From Rhodospirillaceae bacterium (GTDB lineage: Bacteria > Pseudomonadota > Alphaproteobacteria > CACIAM-22H2): DNA of 42,801 bases. Position 1 is the first letter of the stretch. Each line of letters opens with the position of its first letter. The notes beneath the pieces are model-generated. The model made no database searches. It saw only the letters and a program-made list of their open reading frames with translations, and was not told the origin of the DNA. The stretch covers positions 1-42,801 of the forward strand of contig SHVT01000005.1 in NCBI GenBank assembly GCA_009694125.1. The letters are read 5' to 3'. A program made the position numbers and the translations under genes. Shown piece after piece: positions 26,785 through 37,198 of the stretch.

Positions 26785-27168
26785 ATGCGCGATGAAGTGG
26801 GCCGGCTTCGCCATCGGCCCGACTTCCTCCGCGTCGCCGGTACGCGCCAGAAAGCGGTCGCCCCCGGCTTGATCCTACAGGTCGGCAAGCGCGGCGACGT
26901 TGGGGACGCACAGCCGGCAATTCCGCGCGTGGGCTTCACGGTGACGCGCAAGGTCGGCTCCGCGGTGGTCCGCAATCGGGCAAGGCGGCGATTGAAAGCG
27001 GCGGCGGCGGCGATTTTCCCCGCCCATGCCCTGCCCGGCCTTGATTATGTGGTGATCGGAAGGGGTGCGACTTTGGGGCGGCCTTTTATTCTTCTGATCG
27101 AGGATTTGACGACGGCCATGCGGCGACTCAACGCTTATCGAAACCAATCCGAGAGTCCGACGGCATGA
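26785..27168 (+). CDS. rnpA: Ribonuclease P protein component
   Basis: The ~127-residue protein subunit of RNase P, which with the rnpB RNA removes tRNA 5' leaders. The start [17 protein letters not shown] and the RNR motif [21 protein letters not shown] are diagnostic. ATG 26785 is used; GTG 26779, overlapping the rpmH stop, would add two residues and may be the coupled start. Its own stop overlaps the yidD start (ATGA). No rnpB gene is seen in this window. Confidence 0.95.
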   Translation: MRDEVGRLRHRPDFLRVAGTRQKAVAPGLILQVGKRGDVGDAQPAIPRVGFTVTRKVGSAVVRNRARRRLKAAAAAIFPAHALPGLDYVVIGRGATLGRPFILLIEDLTTAMRRLNAYRNQSESPTA

Positions 27169-27455
27169 TTTCGGCCGCGCGCGCGATCGGGGGCCTGATC
27201 GAGGTCTATCGGTGGCTGGTGTCGTCGGTGATCAATGCGTTCATGCCCTTCACCGTTTCCGGGTGCCGCTATTGGCCAAGTTGTTCCCAATACGCGCAGG
27301 AAGCCGTGCTGCGCCACGGAGCCGTTGCGGGCGGTTGGCTCGCGCTTCGCCGAATCCTGCGTTGCCATCCTTGGGGCGGCCACGGCCATGATCCCGTTCC
27401 CGAAATGCCGGCGTCCGCGTCCGATTGTTGCGGCCTAAATCGGTCGAAACCCTGA
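27165..27455 (+). CDS. yidD: Membrane protein insertion efficiency factor YidD
   Basis: A 96-residue small protein that assists YidC-mediated insertion. The core [20 protein letters not shown], then [19 protein letters not shown] and DPVPE are the family signature, including the conserved cysteines. An N-terminal amphipathic stretch precedes the core ([20 protein letters not shown]). The start ATG overlaps the rnpA stop, and yidC follows after 39 bases, the usual order. Confidence 0.95.
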   Translation: MISAARAIGGLIEVYRWLVSSVINAFMPFTVSGCRYWPSCSQYAQEAVLRHGAVAGGWLALRRILRCHPWGGHGHDPVPEMPASASDCCGLNRSKP

Positions 27456-27494
27456 CGAATCGGCTTAACGGCCGGTTCCTATTGGCGTCACCCC

Positions 27495-29270
27495 ATGAAT
27501 GAACAACGCAACCTGATTTTGGCGATCGTCCTGTCGGTTGCCATCGTGCTCGTCTTTGAATTTCTCTATCAGAGGCCGATCCGCGAGCTGGATCGCCTGC
27601 GTGAACAACAGACGGCCGCGACCACCGCTCCGGCCGCCAAAGCCCCGGGTGCCGCTGCGGTCGGGTCGCCAACACCGGGACTGCCGGGATCACCCCCGGC
27701 CTCGCCGCAAAGCGCCGCCCCACGACCGGCGCCGGATATCGCGTCCGCGCCGCGCGTCAGGATCACCTCGTCGCGCCTGACCGGGTCACTATCGCTGCGC
27801 GGCGGTCGCATCGACGATCTGGCGATGGTGGATTATCGCGAGACACCCGACCCACGAAGCGCCCCGATCGTTCTGCTCTCACGGGCCGGCGCCGCGGGCG
27901 CCTATTACGCCGATTTCGGCTGGTCGGCGGTCGATGCGTCGGTACCGGTGCCCACGCCCGACACCTTGTGGCGGGCGGACCGCAACGACCTATCGCCGGA
28001 TTCGCCGGTCACGCTGACCTGGGACAATGGACAAGGGCAGCGTTTCACCCAGCGTTACGAACTCGACCGCAATTACATTTTCACGGTGACCCAGCGCGTG
28101 GAGAACACCGGCACGAACCCGGTGACTCTGCATCCATTTGGGCTGGTGGTACGAAGCGGCACACCGGTGACCTCGGGCTACTACATCCTGCATGAGGGAC
28201 CCGTCGGCGTCTTCAACGACGTGTTGAAGGAGGCCAGCTACGAGGACCTTCGCGCCAAACCGATTCTTGAACAGACGACCGGTGGCTGGATCGGCATCAC
28301 CGACAAATATTGGCTGGTTGCCCTCGCCCCGAATCAGAAAACCGAGACGCGCGCCCGGTTCAGCCACGGACTCAACGCCGGCATCGATCAATACCAGGTG
28401 GACGTGATCGATGCCACCGCGCGTACCGCCGCCCCGGGCGGCGCGATCGAGGCCTCCACTCGCCTCTTCGCCGGCGCCAAGGAGGTCAAACTCCTCGACG
28501 AATACACCGCATCGCTCAACATCGCCCGCCTCGATCTGGCTGTCGATTGGGGCTGGTTCCCCTTCCTGACCCGCCCGATCTTCTTCGTGCTCGAGGAATT
28601 CAAGGCTTGGATCGGGAATTTCGGCCTGGCGATCCTTCTGCTGACTCTGATCATCAAACTCGCCTTCTTCCCGCTCGCCAACAAATCCTACCGGGCGATG
28701 AGCAAGATGAAGACCATGCAGCCGGAGATGACAAAGCTGCGCGAGCGCTATGCCGACGACAAACAGCGCATGAACCAAGAATTGATGGCGCTCTACAAAC
28801 GGCAAGGGGCCAACCCGCTTGCCGGGTGCCTGCCCATCGTCATCCAAATTCCGGTGTTCTTCGCGCTCTACAAGGTCCTGTTCGTGACCATCGAGATGCG
28901 GCACGCTCCCTTCTACGGCTGGATCCACGACCTTTCGGCCGCCGATCCGACCTCGCTGTTCAATCTATTCGGCCTGATTCCGTGGACGCCACCAGATCTG
29001 CTGCACATCGGCGCTTGGCCGCTGATCATGGGCGTCACGATGTTCCTCCAGATGAAGCTGAACCCGCAGCCACCCGATCCGATCCAGGCCAAGGTGTTCA
29101 TGCTGATGCCGGTGATCTTCACGGTCATCTTGGCGCCTTTCCCGGCTGGGCTTGTGATCTATTGGGCGTGGAACAACGTGCTGTCGGTGCTCCAGCAATG
29201 GCTGATCATGCGGCAAACCGCGGCGGCTTCGACAACCGAGGCGCCGACAAATGCCCCACCCAAGAAGTGA
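27495..29270 (+). CDS. yidC: Membrane protein insertase YidC
   Basis: A 591-residue inner-membrane insertase that works alone or with Sec and SRP. TM1 is NLILAIVLSVAIVLVFEFLY. A Pro/Ala/Thr-rich linker leads into the large periplasmic P1 beta domain (about 75-340). The conserved C-terminal five-helix core follows: NFGLAILLLTLIIKLAFFPL, PLAGCLPIVIQIPVFFALYK, then the segments around HDLSAADPTSLFNLFGLIPW and LMPVIFTVILAPFPAGLVIY. The Arg in the hydrophilic groove is expected near LANKSYRAMSKMK. The stop overlaps the engB start as GTGA. The ffs RNA and the lspA pathway also lie in this window. Confidence 0.97.
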   Translation: MNEQRNLILAIVLSVAIVLVFEFLYQRPIRELDRLREQQTAATTAPAAKAPGAAAVGSPTPGLPGSPPASPQSAAPRPAPDIASAPRVRITSSRLTGSLSLRGGRIDDLAMVDYRETPDPRSAPIVLLSRAGAAGAYYADFGWSAVDASVPVPTPDTLWRADRNDLSPDSPVTLTWDNGQGQRFTQRYELDRNYIFTVTQRVENTGTNPVTLHPFGLVVRSGTPVTSGYYILHEGPVGVFNDVLKEASYEDLRAKPILEQTTGGWIGITDKYWLVALAPNQKTETRARFSHGLNAGIDQYQVDVIDATARTAAPGGAIEASTRLFAGAKEVKLLDEYTASLNIARLDLAVDWGWFPFLTRPIFFVLEEFKAWIGNFGLAILLLTLIIKLAFFPLANKSYRAMSKMKTMQPEMTKLRERYADDKQRMNQELMALYKRQGANPLAGCLPIVIQIPVFFALYKVLFVTIEMRHAPFYGWIHDLSAADPTSLFNLFGLIPWTPPDLLHIGAWPLIMGVTMFLQMKLNPQPPDPIQAKVFMLMPVIFTVILAPFPAGLVIYWAWNNVLSVLQQWLIMRQTAAASTTEAPTNAPPKK

Positions 29271-29944
29271 TCCAGTCCACACCGCCGGAGCCCTCGGACC
29301 AGGCGATCGATGAAGCGGCCATTGAGGCGGGTCGACGGCTGTTCGCGCGCGAATGCACGTTCATCGCCGGCGCCTCGCGTTTGGATTCCGTGCCGATAGG
29401 CGGCCTTCCCGAAATCGCCTTTGCCGGCCGCTCCAACGTTGGAAAATCGAGCCTTGTCAATGCCTTGACCGGACGCAAGACACTCGCCCGCGTGTCCCGG
29501 ACGCCGGGCCGCACACAACAAATCAATTTTTTCAGCCTCGATGACCGGCTGGGTCTCGTCGATCTACCCGGCTACGGTTTTGCCCAAGCCTCCAAACAAC
29601 GCGTCGCCGACTGGACGGCTCTGATTCGCCTCTACCTCAAGGGCCGTCCGAGCCTGCGCCGCGTGTGCCTGTTGATCGATGCCCGTCACGGGTTCAAGGA
29701 CATCGATCGCATGATCGCGACGGAATTGGACGCGGCCGCAGTTTCCTACCAACTTATCCTAACCAAGGCCGATCAGTTGGCCCCACGCGAACTTGCCGAT
29801 GCCATCGAGAGCCTGCGCGGCGAGATTTCCAGCCACCCGGCGGCCCATCCCGACATCCATGCGACGAGCGCCCAAGATGGGGGAGGCATTGCGGTCCTGC
29901 GTGGGGCTCTGGCCGCCCTGGCAGCGCCGGAGTCGATCCGCTAG
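29267..29944 (+). CDS. engB: Ribosome biogenesis GTP-binding protein YsxC/EngB
   Basis: A 225-residue TRAFAC GTPase (YihA/YsxC/EngB) that helps 50S assembly. The P-loop is [18 protein letters not shown], the G2/switch region is [15 protein letters not shown], the G3 motif is [10 protein letters not shown], and G4 is LTKADQL. Only a GTG start at 29267 gives a family-length protein; it overlaps the yidC stop as GTGA, indicating coupling. The order yidC-engB-argB is common in alphaproteobacteria. It precedes argB by 11 bases. Confidence 0.95.
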   Translation: MIQSTPPEPSDQAIDEAAIEAGRRLFARECTFIAGASRLDSVPIGGLPEIAFAGRSNVGKSSLVNALTGRKTLARVSRTPGRTQQINFFSLDDRLGLVDLPGYGFAQASKQRVADWTALIRLYLKGRPSLRRVCLLIDARHGFKDIDRMIATELDAAAVSYQLILTKADQLAPRELADAIESLRGEISSHPAAHPDIHATSAQDGGGIAVLRGALAALAAPESIR

Positions 29945-29955
29945 AGTGCGCCGCC

Positions 29956-30864
29956 ATGAGCAGGACGATCGATAAATCCCGCGAAGCATGGCTCGCCAAG
30001 GCCAAGACGCTGTCCGAGGCGTTGCCCTACCTTCGTCGCTATGCCGGCAAGACTTTCGTGGTCAAATATGGCGGTCACGCCATGGGTGACGACACCGTCA
30101 CGGAGACCTTCGCCCGCGACGTTGTCTTGCTGAAGCAGGTCGGCATCAATCCGATCGTCGTCCATGGCGGCGGGCCGCAGATCGGCCAGATGCTGGAGCG
30201 CCTGAAGATCAAGAGTTCGTTCATCGATGGGTTGCGCGTCACCGACCGCGACACCGTCGAGATCGTGGAAATGGTGCTGTCCGGATCGATCAACAAACAG
30301 ATCGTGGCCGCCATCAACGCTGCCGGCGGCCTCGCGGTCGGGTTATCCGGCAAGGACGGCAATCTGATCCAGGCACGGAAGCTGAAACGCACGCGCCGCG
30401 AGACCGATTCAAATATCGAGAAGATTCTCGATCTCGGTTTCGTCGGCGAGCCGCGTCGCGTCAATCCGAAGATACTCGCGACGTTCGCGGCGTCGGACAT
30501 CATCCCGGTGATCGCGCCCATCGGGGTCGGGTCGCAGGGCGAAACCTACAACATCAACGCCGATACCGTGGCCGGCGCCGTCGCCGGCGCGGTGAATGCC
30601 GCGCGTCTTGTCCTCCTGACCGATGTCGCGGGCGTTCTCGACAAATCCGGGCGGCTCATCTCGGAAATGACCATCGACGAAGCGCGCGGCCTCATCCGCG
30701 ACGGTACAATCCATGGCGGGATGATACCCAAGGTCGAAACCTGCATCTCCGCCGTCGAAGAAAGCGCCGAGGCCGCCGTCATCCTCGACGGGCGCGCGCC
30801 CCACGCGGTGCTCGTCGAAATATTCACCGAACGCGGCGCCGGGACGTTGATCAGCGCCAGGTGA
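29956..30864 (+). CDS. argB: Acetylglutamate kinase
   Basis: A 302-residue amino-acid kinase that phosphorylates N-acetylglutamate, the second step of arginine synthesis, and is usually feedback-inhibited by arginine. Motifs: [12 protein letters not shown] (nucleotide/Lys site), [13 protein letters not shown] (substrate glycine-rich loop), [36 protein letters not shown] and [10 protein letters not shown]. The N-terminal helix [20 protein letters not shown] is of the arginine-sensitive hexameric type. The true ATG at 29956 follows the engB stop by 11 bases; no other start gives the conserved N-terminus. Confidence 0.97.
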   Translation: MSRTIDKSREAWLAKAKTLSEALPYLRRYAGKTFVVKYGGHAMGDDTVTETFARDVVLLKQVGINPIVVHGGGPQIGQMLERLKIKSSFIDGLRVTDRDTVEIVEMVLSGSINKQIVAAINAAGGLAVGLSGKDGNLIQARKLKRTRRETDSNIEKILDLGFVGEPRRVNPKILATFAASDIIPVIAPIGVGSQGETYNINADTVAGAVAGAVNAARLVLLTDVAGVLDKSGRLISEMTIDEARGLIRDGTIHGGMIPKVETCISAVEESAEAAVILDGRAPHAVLVEIFTERGAGTLISAR

Positions 30865-30898
30865 ACAATTGGTACGTGGCTTGCGGCGTCGGCTCGGG

Positions 30899-32667
30899 TC
30901 AAACGCCGAAGAACTCAAGTTGCCAGGTCATCTCCTCGTCGGTTAGCGGATAGGCCGCACCCGGCCTCGGCTGCGCGACGGCACGCGGGCTGATGCCGGC
31001 CAGCTTCATTTGCAGTTGAGTGGCCACGCGCATACTCAATCCGGCTCGCCAAGCCAGTGAGACCATAGCCTTGGCGCTACGCGAGGCGACGATTTGGGTC
31101 ACGACGGAGGGCGGCAGGTTGGCGCGCACGGCCAGCGCCGCGTTGACAAACACGCGGTCGCCGCGGCCGGCGACGCTAGGACCGCATCCTCCGTCAACTT
31201 GCCGGCGACCTGCAGGGCCCGCGCGCGTTCGAGCGGCGTTTCCTCGATCACATCGTCTTCGTCGTCGAACACCGTTTTTTTCGGCGTGCTGGCGACCCAA
31301 CCCGTGTCTTCGTCGTCGTCCCGCGGGCCGGGTGCCGCGCGCGAGCCGCTGGGCTGGGTCGCCGCCCAAGCCGGCTCGTCATCGTCGAGGGGAGTCACTT
31401 TCGGTTTGGTGGGCACTTGCGGCGCGGACGGGCGACTGGTCCCCGCTCCCGGCGCCTGGGAAACATCGCCGGGCTTGCGGCGAGAGGGCAATCCCGCCTC
31501 CGCGGAACCCGGCTCATCGGGCAGCGCCGGGTTACGCCGTCCATCGGGTGACAGGTGTTGAACTTGGTTGCTGCCGGCCGCCGCCCAATCGGGTTCACTC
31601 TTGTCCGCTCCCGTGTCCGGGCCGGCGGGCGAGGGGCTCTCGATCGCGTCCCACTCCTCTTCGCTCTTGGGGCCATTCGCCGGGGCCTTGTTTGTCGGCC
31701 GCGGCGCGTCGAGTTCGGGCGACTCCCGCCCGGGCCGGCGGGCGACTTCGGCGGACTCCGCCGTTGCCGCCGGGGCCGCGGATGTCTTTGCCCAACGCAG
31801 TTCGCCATCGGCGGCCAGTCGACGCCGCATTTCCGAGGCGATTTCGCTGACCGTCGTCGAATCGAGGTCGGGGTGTTTCTTCAAATGTTCGATCAGATTT
31901 TCGGCCACGAAACTGGCCAGCCGCTTTGCCGCGGCGGCGGGAAGTTGCGGACGATGAACAAGGGGTGCATGCCACGCCTCAACGGCGTTGGCCTTGTCGA
32001 TGATGAAGTCGAGTGTCTCTTCGCGAATTTGCGCGCTGGAATTGGCTAGCAGCACCGCGACCGCCGGCACATCCTCGGTCGCAACGATGGCGTCGGAAAC
32101 CTGTCCGCCCAGTCCCGCGCGCCGCGAGATCGCCCCAAGTGCGCCGCTGGAGGGGCTGGCGCCGATAATCTCAAGCAGGTCTTCATCGGTCAGGAGGGGC
32201 GAAAACTGCAAGACCGGCGCGGCGACTTCCAGGGCGGCGTCGCGGCTGAGATGTTTGATGACGCTGCGCGGCGCGTCGGCAACGTCCTTCAGTGTCTCCG
32301 ACAGTATTTGGCGCACACGAGTCACCTGATCGCGCGCCAAAGTCTCCAATACCTCGGTCACGCGCAGCTGAACCTGGCGGCGTTCGTCGGCGGACAAGTT
32401 CGGGGCCAGGCGTCCGACTTTGCGCACGAGGTTTGAGCGGACCTCTTCGCTTTCGTCGCGCGCGAGGATCAAATCGGCCTGAACCGGGGTCTGCGCGTTG
32501 AGCGCGATCTGGCGGCGCACTTCGGCCGATGCGTCCCCGGCCAGGTAATAGAGGATTTCGGGCCGCACATCCTCGCGGGCCGCGAGCTTCCGGCGCACTT
32601 CGGCGTCCGGGTGCCGCGCGAGCCGCTTGGCTTCATCGTATGAAGAAGACCGCGGAGGATTCGTCAT
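30899..32667 (-). pseudogene. DUF2336 (HEAT-like) protein, disrupted by an apparent one-base frameshift
   Basis: From ATG 32667 the protein shows DUF2336 HEAT-like repeats: LARHPDAEVRRKLAAREDVR, RPEILYYLAGDASAEVRRQI, QADLILARDESEEVRSNLVR and LARDQVTRVRQILSETLKDV, then LLTDEDLLEIIGA. A Pro/Ala-rich linker follows. At about residue 499 the frame reads VLASPAAATACLSTR and stops at 31099. The conserved C-terminal segment DRVFVNAALAVRANLPPSVV and ASRSAKAMVSLAWRAGLSMR continues in the neighbouring frame to the stop at 30899. The two join near 31157-31173, where one missing base restores a protein of about 589 residues. DUF2336 proteins are alphaproteobacterial and of unknown function. It is convergent with argB and divergent from dapD. 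Confidence 0.82.
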
Positions 32668-32820
32668 GCCGGACCGTTCCTGGGCTCGGCCGCCGGCGCC
32701 GGCGAAAGCGTGTGTGTTTCGGGTCGGGCGCGCCCCGGCGAAGAAACCGCCGCCTGTTTTTCCATGGCCGCCATGATCGCCGTCGTTCCCTTGGGCCGTC
32801 AAGCGTCGCCTGACCTACCG

Positions 32821-32849
32821 TTGACATGCCCGGTTCGCTGTCACATCTT
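32821..32849 (+). promoter_or_regulatory. Candidate sigma70-type promoter for dapD
   Basis: A consensus TTGACA (32821-32826) with a 17-base spacer and a CATCTT -10 (32844-32849), 39 bases upstream of the dapD ATG. It lies in the 220-base divergent gap to the DUF2336 gene, which contains no other feature I can support. Confidence 0.45.
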
Positions 32850-32887
32850 CGCAGCCTTCCCGCGCCAAGCCGCCCCAAGGACATGCC

Positions 32888-33745
32888 ATGAACGCCGTTC
32901 AGTTGCAGCAAACAATCGAATCCGCCTGGACATCGCGCGAATCGATTGGATCAACCACGCGCGGCGCGGTCCGCGACTCGGTGGAGGCGGTGCTGGACGG
33001 TCTTGATGCCGGGCGATTGCGCGTGGCCGAAAAAAGCGATGGCCAGTGGCAGGTTCATCAATGGCTGAAAAAAGCGGTGCTTCTGTCGTTCCGGCTTTCG
33101 GAATCGGTGCCCATGCCCGGCGGCGCCGTCGACCCGTCGCGCGGGCCGAGCGGTTGGTTCGACAAGGTTCCCCTGAAATTCGCCGGCTGGACCGAGGCGA
33201 GATTCCGCGAAGCCGGCTTTCGCGCCGTTCCCGGCTGCATCGTACGGCGTTCGGCCTATGTCGCGCCCGGCGTGGTCCTTTTGCCGTGTTTTCTCAACGT
33301 CGGCGCCTATGTCGACAGCGGCACGATGGTCGATACCTGGGCAACCATCGGTTCCTGCGCCCAGATCGGGAAGAATTGCCACATTTCCGGCGGCGCCGGC
33401 ATTGGCGGCGTGCTTGAACCGCTGCAAACGGGCCCGGTCATCATTGAAGACGAGTGTTTCATCGGCGCCCGGGCGGAAGTGGCCGAGGGCGTCGTCGTCG
33501 AAACCGGCAGCGTGCTGTCGATGGGCGTCTTCATCGGCACGTCCACCCGCATCGTCGATCGCGCCACCGGCCAGATCCATATGGGCCGTGTTCCCGCCTA
33601 TTCCGTCGTTGTGCCCGGAAACATGCCGGGTAAACCCCTGCCCGACGGCAGTCCGGGTCCTTCGACCTACTGCGCCGTGATCGTCAAACGTGTCGACGAA
33701 AGAACCCGCTCCAAAACCGCGATCAACGAGCTGCTGCGCGACTGA
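32888..33745 (+). CDS. dapD: 2,3,4,5-tetrahydropyridine-2,6-dicarboxylate N-succinyltransferase
   Basis: A 285-residue trimeric left-handed beta-helix acyltransferase that succinylates tetrahydrodipicolinate in lysine and meso-diaminopimelate synthesis. The hexapeptide-repeat region includes [39 protein letters not shown] and [20 protein letters not shown]. The C-terminal cap has [20 protein letters not shown]. Length fits. The ATG at 32888 is preceded by AAGGA. It is followed seven bases after its stop by dapE, the next enzyme of the succinylase branch but one. Confidence 0.97.
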   Translation: MNAVQLQQTIESAWTSRESIGSTTRGAVRDSVEAVLDGLDAGRLRVAEKSDGQWQVHQWLKKAVLLSFRLSESVPMPGGAVDPSRGPSGWFDKVPLKFAGWTEARFREAGFRAVPGCIVRRSAYVAPGVVLLPCFLNVGAYVDSGTMVDTWATIGSCAQIGKNCHISGGAGIGGVLEPLQTGPVIIEDECFIGARAEVAEGVVVETGSVLSMGVFIGTSTRIVDRATGQIHMGRVPAYSVVVPGNMPGKPLPDGSPGPSTYCAVIVKRVDERTRSKTAINELLRD

Positions 33746-33752
33746 GCAACCC

Positions 33753-34913
33753 GTGGCCGTGACCATCGACCCCGTCGAGCTCACTCAAGCGCTCATCCGC
33801 CGCCCTTCCGTCACACCGCGCGATGAAGGCGCGCTCGCCGTGCTCGAAGCGGCGCTGAAACCGCTGGGCTTCCGGTGCCATCGGTTGAAATTCTCGGCGC
33901 CGGGAACGCCGGACGTCGAGAATCTCTACGCCGAATTCGGCGGCTCCGGGCCGCGTTTTTGCTTCGCCGGCCATACCGATGTCGTTCCCGTCGGGGCCAC
34001 ATCGTCTTGGACGGTCGATCCCTTCGGCGCGGAGATCATCGACGGCCAAGTCTATGGCCGCGGCGCCGCCGACATGAAGGGGGCGATCGCCGCGTTCGTC
34101 GCCGCCGCGTCCCGCCGCATCGCGACGCGCAATGGCGGATCGTCGGGCACCATCGGTCTGCTGATCACCGGCGACGAGGAAGGCCCCGCCATCAACGGCA
34201 CGGCCAAGGTCCTGCATTGGCTGAAAGACAAGGGCGTCAAGCTGGATGCCTGCGTCGTCGGGGAACCGACCAATCCGAAAACATTGGGCGAGATGATCAA
34301 GATCGGTCGGCGCGGCAGCCTCACCGGGCAATTGGTCGTGCGCGGCATTCAGGGGCACACCGCCTACCCTCACCTCGCCGAAAATCCGGTGCACCGCATC
34401 GTGGCCATGCTGTCGGCGGTGGCGATGGCCGAGCTCGACCGCGGCACCGAACATTTCCAGCCATCGAATCTCCAGATCACGACGGTCGACGTCGCCAATC
34501 CCGCGACCAATGTGATTCCGAGCGCTGCCCGCGCCGCGTTCAACATCCGGTTCAACGATCGGCACACCGGCGCCAGCCTGGAAAAGTGGCTGCGGCGGAA
34601 TTTCGACCAAGCCGGCGCGCCCTACGAGCTGGAAATCCAGGTATCGGGTGAGGCGTTCCTGACCCCGCCGGGCCGATTGTTCGAGATCGTGGCCCGCGCG
34701 TCGAAACGAATCCTGGGCGTCAGTCCCGAGGCGAGCACCACCGGGGGCACATCCGATGCGCGCTTCATCAAGGATTACTGCCCGGTCGTTGAGTTCGGAT
34801 TGGTTGGGCAAACCATGCACAAGGCGGACGAACGTAGTGCTGTCGCCGACATACGGGCGCTGAGCGACGTCTATGCCGCGATCCTCGACGATTTCTTCGC
34901 CCAGCCATGGTGA
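33753..34913 (+). CDS. dapE: Succinyl-diaminopimelate desuccinylase
   Basis: A ~386-residue M20 zinc hydrolase that removes succinate from N-succinyl-LL-DAP. The di-zinc ligands are [11 protein letters not shown] (His74, Asp76), [10 protein letters not shown] (Asp107) and GDEEGPA (catalytic/ligand Glu142/Glu143). The late histidine is in [12 protein letters not shown]. The dimerisation domain contains [19 protein letters not shown]. No ATG fits the conserved start. GTG 33753 or GTG 33759 is used because they follow the dapD stop and precede the first conserved residues; an open frame to 33690 would lie inside dapD. It overlaps the next gene by seven bases. Confidence 0.95.
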   Translation: MAVTIDPVELTQALIRRPSVTPRDEGALAVLEAALKPLGFRCHRLKFSAPGTPDVENLYAEFGGSGPRFCFAGHTDVVPVGATSSWTVDPFGAEIIDGQVYGRGAADMKGAIAAFVAAASRRIATRNGGSSGTIGLLITGDEEGPAINGTAKVLHWLKDKGVKLDACVVGEPTNPKTLGEMIKIGRRGSLTGQLVVRGIQGHTAYPHLAENPVHRIVAMLSAVAMAELDRGTEHFQPSNLQITTVDVANPATNVIPSAARAAFNIRFNDRHTGASLEKWLRRNFDQAGAPYELEIQVSGEAFLTPPGRLFEIVARASKRILGVSPEASTTGGTSDARFIKDYCPVVEFGLVGQTMHKADERSAVADIRALSDVYAAILDDFFAQPW

Positions 34914-35521
34914 CCATGCGCGAGGCGGCGCAGGGATTATATGGCGCCTATCGGCTGGCGCGGCTCGATGCCGCCGGAATGCAGGCGTTCGATGTCTCGA
35001 TCGAGGGTTATTGGCGGTCCTTTGGCGCCGCGCTGGTTGCCCTGCCCGGCTATCTGGTGGTCGTGGCGTTGCGCGCCAGTCAAGCGCCCGAGGACGAGGG
35101 CTGGCTACGCTTTGTCACCATCGAGGCGATCTCGTACGTCATCGCTTGGGTCGCCTACCCGCTTGCCGCGTTCTACCTGACGCGGCCTCTGGGTCGGGCG
35201 GACCGCTATGTGGCCTATATCGTCGCCTACAATTGGTCCAACGTTCTGCAGCTCGCGGTATACGTCGCCGTCGTCATCGTCGCGGCCTCGAATTTGGCCC
35301 CACTCGCCCTGGTCGGCGTTCTCCATCTGGCGACGGTGCTGACGGTGTTGGCCTATCAATGGTTCATCGCGCGAACGGCCCTGGCGATCACGCCGCTGGC
35401 CGCCGCGGGAATCGTCTTCCTTGATTTTGTCATCGGGTTCCTCGTCAACTCGGTCGGTTTGACCCTTCATCGGGTGGGAACAACCGTCCCGATCGAAACG
35501 GTCGTGGCGGCGATCGGCTAG
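34907..35521 (+). CDS. Uncharacterised polytopic membrane protein
   Basis: A 204-residue protein with about five hydrophobic segments: [80 protein letters not shown] and [20 protein letters not shown]. The polar N-terminus ([20 protein letters not shown]) is typical of a cytosolic tail. Its start overlaps the dapE stop, so it belongs to the dapDE unit by position. Its stop shares a CTAG with the convergent truA stop. I do not recognise the family. A role in cell-wall precursor or lipid handling would be only a guess from position. Confidence 0.75.
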   Translation: MVTMREAAQGLYGAYRLARLDAAGMQAFDVSIEGYWRSFGAALVALPGYLVVVALRASQAPEDEGWLRFVTIEAISYVIAWVAYPLAAFYLTRPLGRADRYVAYIVAYNWSNVLQLAVYVAVVIVAASNLAPLALVGVLHLATVLTVLAYQWFIARTALAITPLAAAGIVFLDFVIGFLVNSVGLTLHRVGTTVPIETVVAAIG

Positions 35522-36255
35522 TACCAAACCTCGGTCAGATAAAGACCTTCCGGCGGCGCGGTCGGACCTCCACGCGTGCGGTCGCGGTCGGCCAAGGCCG
35601 CGGCGACATCCTCGGAACTCCACTTCCTTTGGCCGACCAGGCCGAGCGTGCCCACGATGTTTCGGACTTGGTGGTGCAGGAAAGATCGCGCCCGCGCGCT
35701 TACCCGAATCTCGTCGCCCAATCGCTCCACGATCAACAGGTCCAGCGTCTTGACCGGCGATTTTGCCTGGCAGAGGCTGGCGCGAAACGTCGTGAAATCA
35801 TGGCGTCCGACCAGAACTTGGGCGGCCTCGTGCATGGCGCTCGCGTCCAACGGCTTGGCGACATGCCACACGCGGCCCCGATCCACGGCCGCGGGGGCGC
35901 GGCGGTTGAGAATTCGGTATAGATAGGCGCGCCCCTTCGCCGATATCCGAGCGTGAAAACGGTCTTCGGCCGCTTCCGCCGCGAGCACGGCGATCGGATG
36001 CGGCTTCAGATGAAAATTGATGGCATTGCGGATCGTGGCCGGCGGCCAGGTCTTGCCGAGATCGAAATGGGCGACCTGGCCCAACGCGTGCACGCCGGCA
36101 TCGGTGCGGCCCGCCCCATGGATCGTGACCGATTCGCCGCTGAATTTCGCGACGGCATCCTCCAGCGCCGCCTGGACCGACGGCCCGCTGTCCTGGCGCT
36201 GCCAGCCGACAAAACCGCCGCCGTGATATTCGAGAAGGAGCTTGTAGCGCGGCAA
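35518..36255 (-). CDS. truA: tRNA pseudouridine(38-40) synthase
   Basis: A ~245-residue enzyme that modifies U38-U40 in the anticodon arm. The N-terminus [20 protein letters not shown] and the catalytic [19 protein letters not shown] (with its Asp) are diagnostic. [17 protein letters not shown] is the conserved C-terminal helix. There is no ATG. TTG 36255 (residues beginning M-P-R-Y) is chosen because AGGGGA lies six bases upstream; TTG 36261 is the alternative. It follows fmt by 9-15 bases. The stop overlaps the convergent membrane protein gene within CTAG. Confidence 0.94.
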   Translation of the reverse strand: MPRYKLLLEYHGGGFVGWQRQDSGPSVQAALEDAVAKFSGESVTIHGAGRTDAGVHALGQVAHFDLGKTWPPATIRNAINFHLKPHPIAVLAAEAAEDRFHARISAKGRAYLYRILNRRAPAAVDRGRVWHVAKPLDASAMHEAAQVLVGRHDFTTFRASLCQAKSPVKTLDLLIVERLGDEIRVSARARSFLHHQVRNIVGTLGLVGQRKWSSEDVAAALADRDRTRGGPTAPPEGLYLTEVWY

Positions 36256-36270
36256 GACCAATCCCCTCGA

Positions 36271-37194
36271 TCAGGCCAGGATCGTGCCGATGGGGAGCCG
36301 ATTGCCGCGGAGAAAATCGGCGGCCGACATCGCCGTCTTCCCGGCGCGCTGAAGTCTTTCGATGCGGAGAGCCCCCGCACCGCATGCGATCCCCAGCCGA
36401 TCGTCAAGCGCGGTCCCGGGAGGTCCCTCCCCGACGGCCATGCTCGCGGCAAGGACCCGGATCCGTCCGCCGTTCAAATCGAACCAGACCCCCGGGGATG
36501 GATTAAGGGCGCGAACCTGACGTTCGATTTCAGCCGCGCTTCGCCGCCAATCGATACGACCTTCGTCCGGTCCGATCTTCGGCGCGTAGGTCACACCGGT
36601 GGTCGGCTGCGCCACCGGGCGCACCGTCCCCGCCGCCAGGCCGCGGAGAGCGGGCTGGACCAATCCGGCCCCCAGCGAGGCCAGTTCGTCGTGGAGGGCT
36701 GACGCGGTCGTCTTAGGCGTGATCGGAACCTTCGCCTGCAGCAGGATCGGTCCGGTGTCCAGACCGGCCTCCATCATCATGATGGTGACGCCGGTTTCGT
36801 CGTCGCCGGCCAAAATCGCGCGCTGAATTGGCGCCGCGCCACGCCATCGCGGCAACAAGGATGCGTGAACATTGATGCAGCCTAGGCGCGTAGCCGCCAA
36901 GATCGCCCGCGGCAGGATCAACCCGTAGGCGACGACGATGGCGGCATCGGCATTCAAGTCACGGAAGTCGGCTTGCGCGGCGGCGTCCTTCAGGCTTTCG
37001 GGGAAGCGAACGAGAAGCCCCCGATTTTCCGCGGCGGTCTGGGCAGGCGACGGTCTCGGGTGTTTGCCGCGGCCCGCCGGGCGCGGCGGCTGGGTGTAGA
37101 CCGCAACCACATCGTGGCCGGCTTCCAAAAGGGCATCGAGGCTGGGGCCCGAAAAATCCGGCGTGCCCATGAAGACGAGGCGCAGGCGTTCCAT
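36271..37194 (-). CDS. fmt: Methionyl-tRNA formyltransferase
   Basis: A 307-residue enzyme that formylates initiator Met-tRNA using 10-formyl-THF. The N-terminus [20 protein letters not shown], the catalytic segment [20 protein letters not shown] (Asn-His pair), and [19 protein letters not shown] (catalytic Asp) are seen. The C-terminal OB-like domain has [20 protein letters not shown]. Its start is four bases after the def stop, and it precedes truA. Formylation and deformylation genes are together, the classic def-fmt pair. Confidence 0.97.
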   Translation of the reverse strand: MERLRLVFMGTPDFSGPSLDALLEAGHDVVAVYTQPPRPAGRGKHPRPSPAQTAAENRGLLVRFPESLKDAAAQADFRDLNADAAIVVAYGLILPRAILAATRLGCINVHASLLPRWRGAAPIQRAILAGDDETGVTIMMMEAGLDTGPILLQAKVPITPKTTASALHDELASLGAGLVQPALRGLAAGTVRPVAQPTTGVTYAPKIGPDEGRIDWRRSAAEIERQVRALNPSPGVWFDLNGGRIRVLAASMAVGEGPPGTALDDRLGIACGAGALRIERLQRAGKTAMSAADFLRGNRLPIGTILA

Positions 37195-37198
37195 GGGC

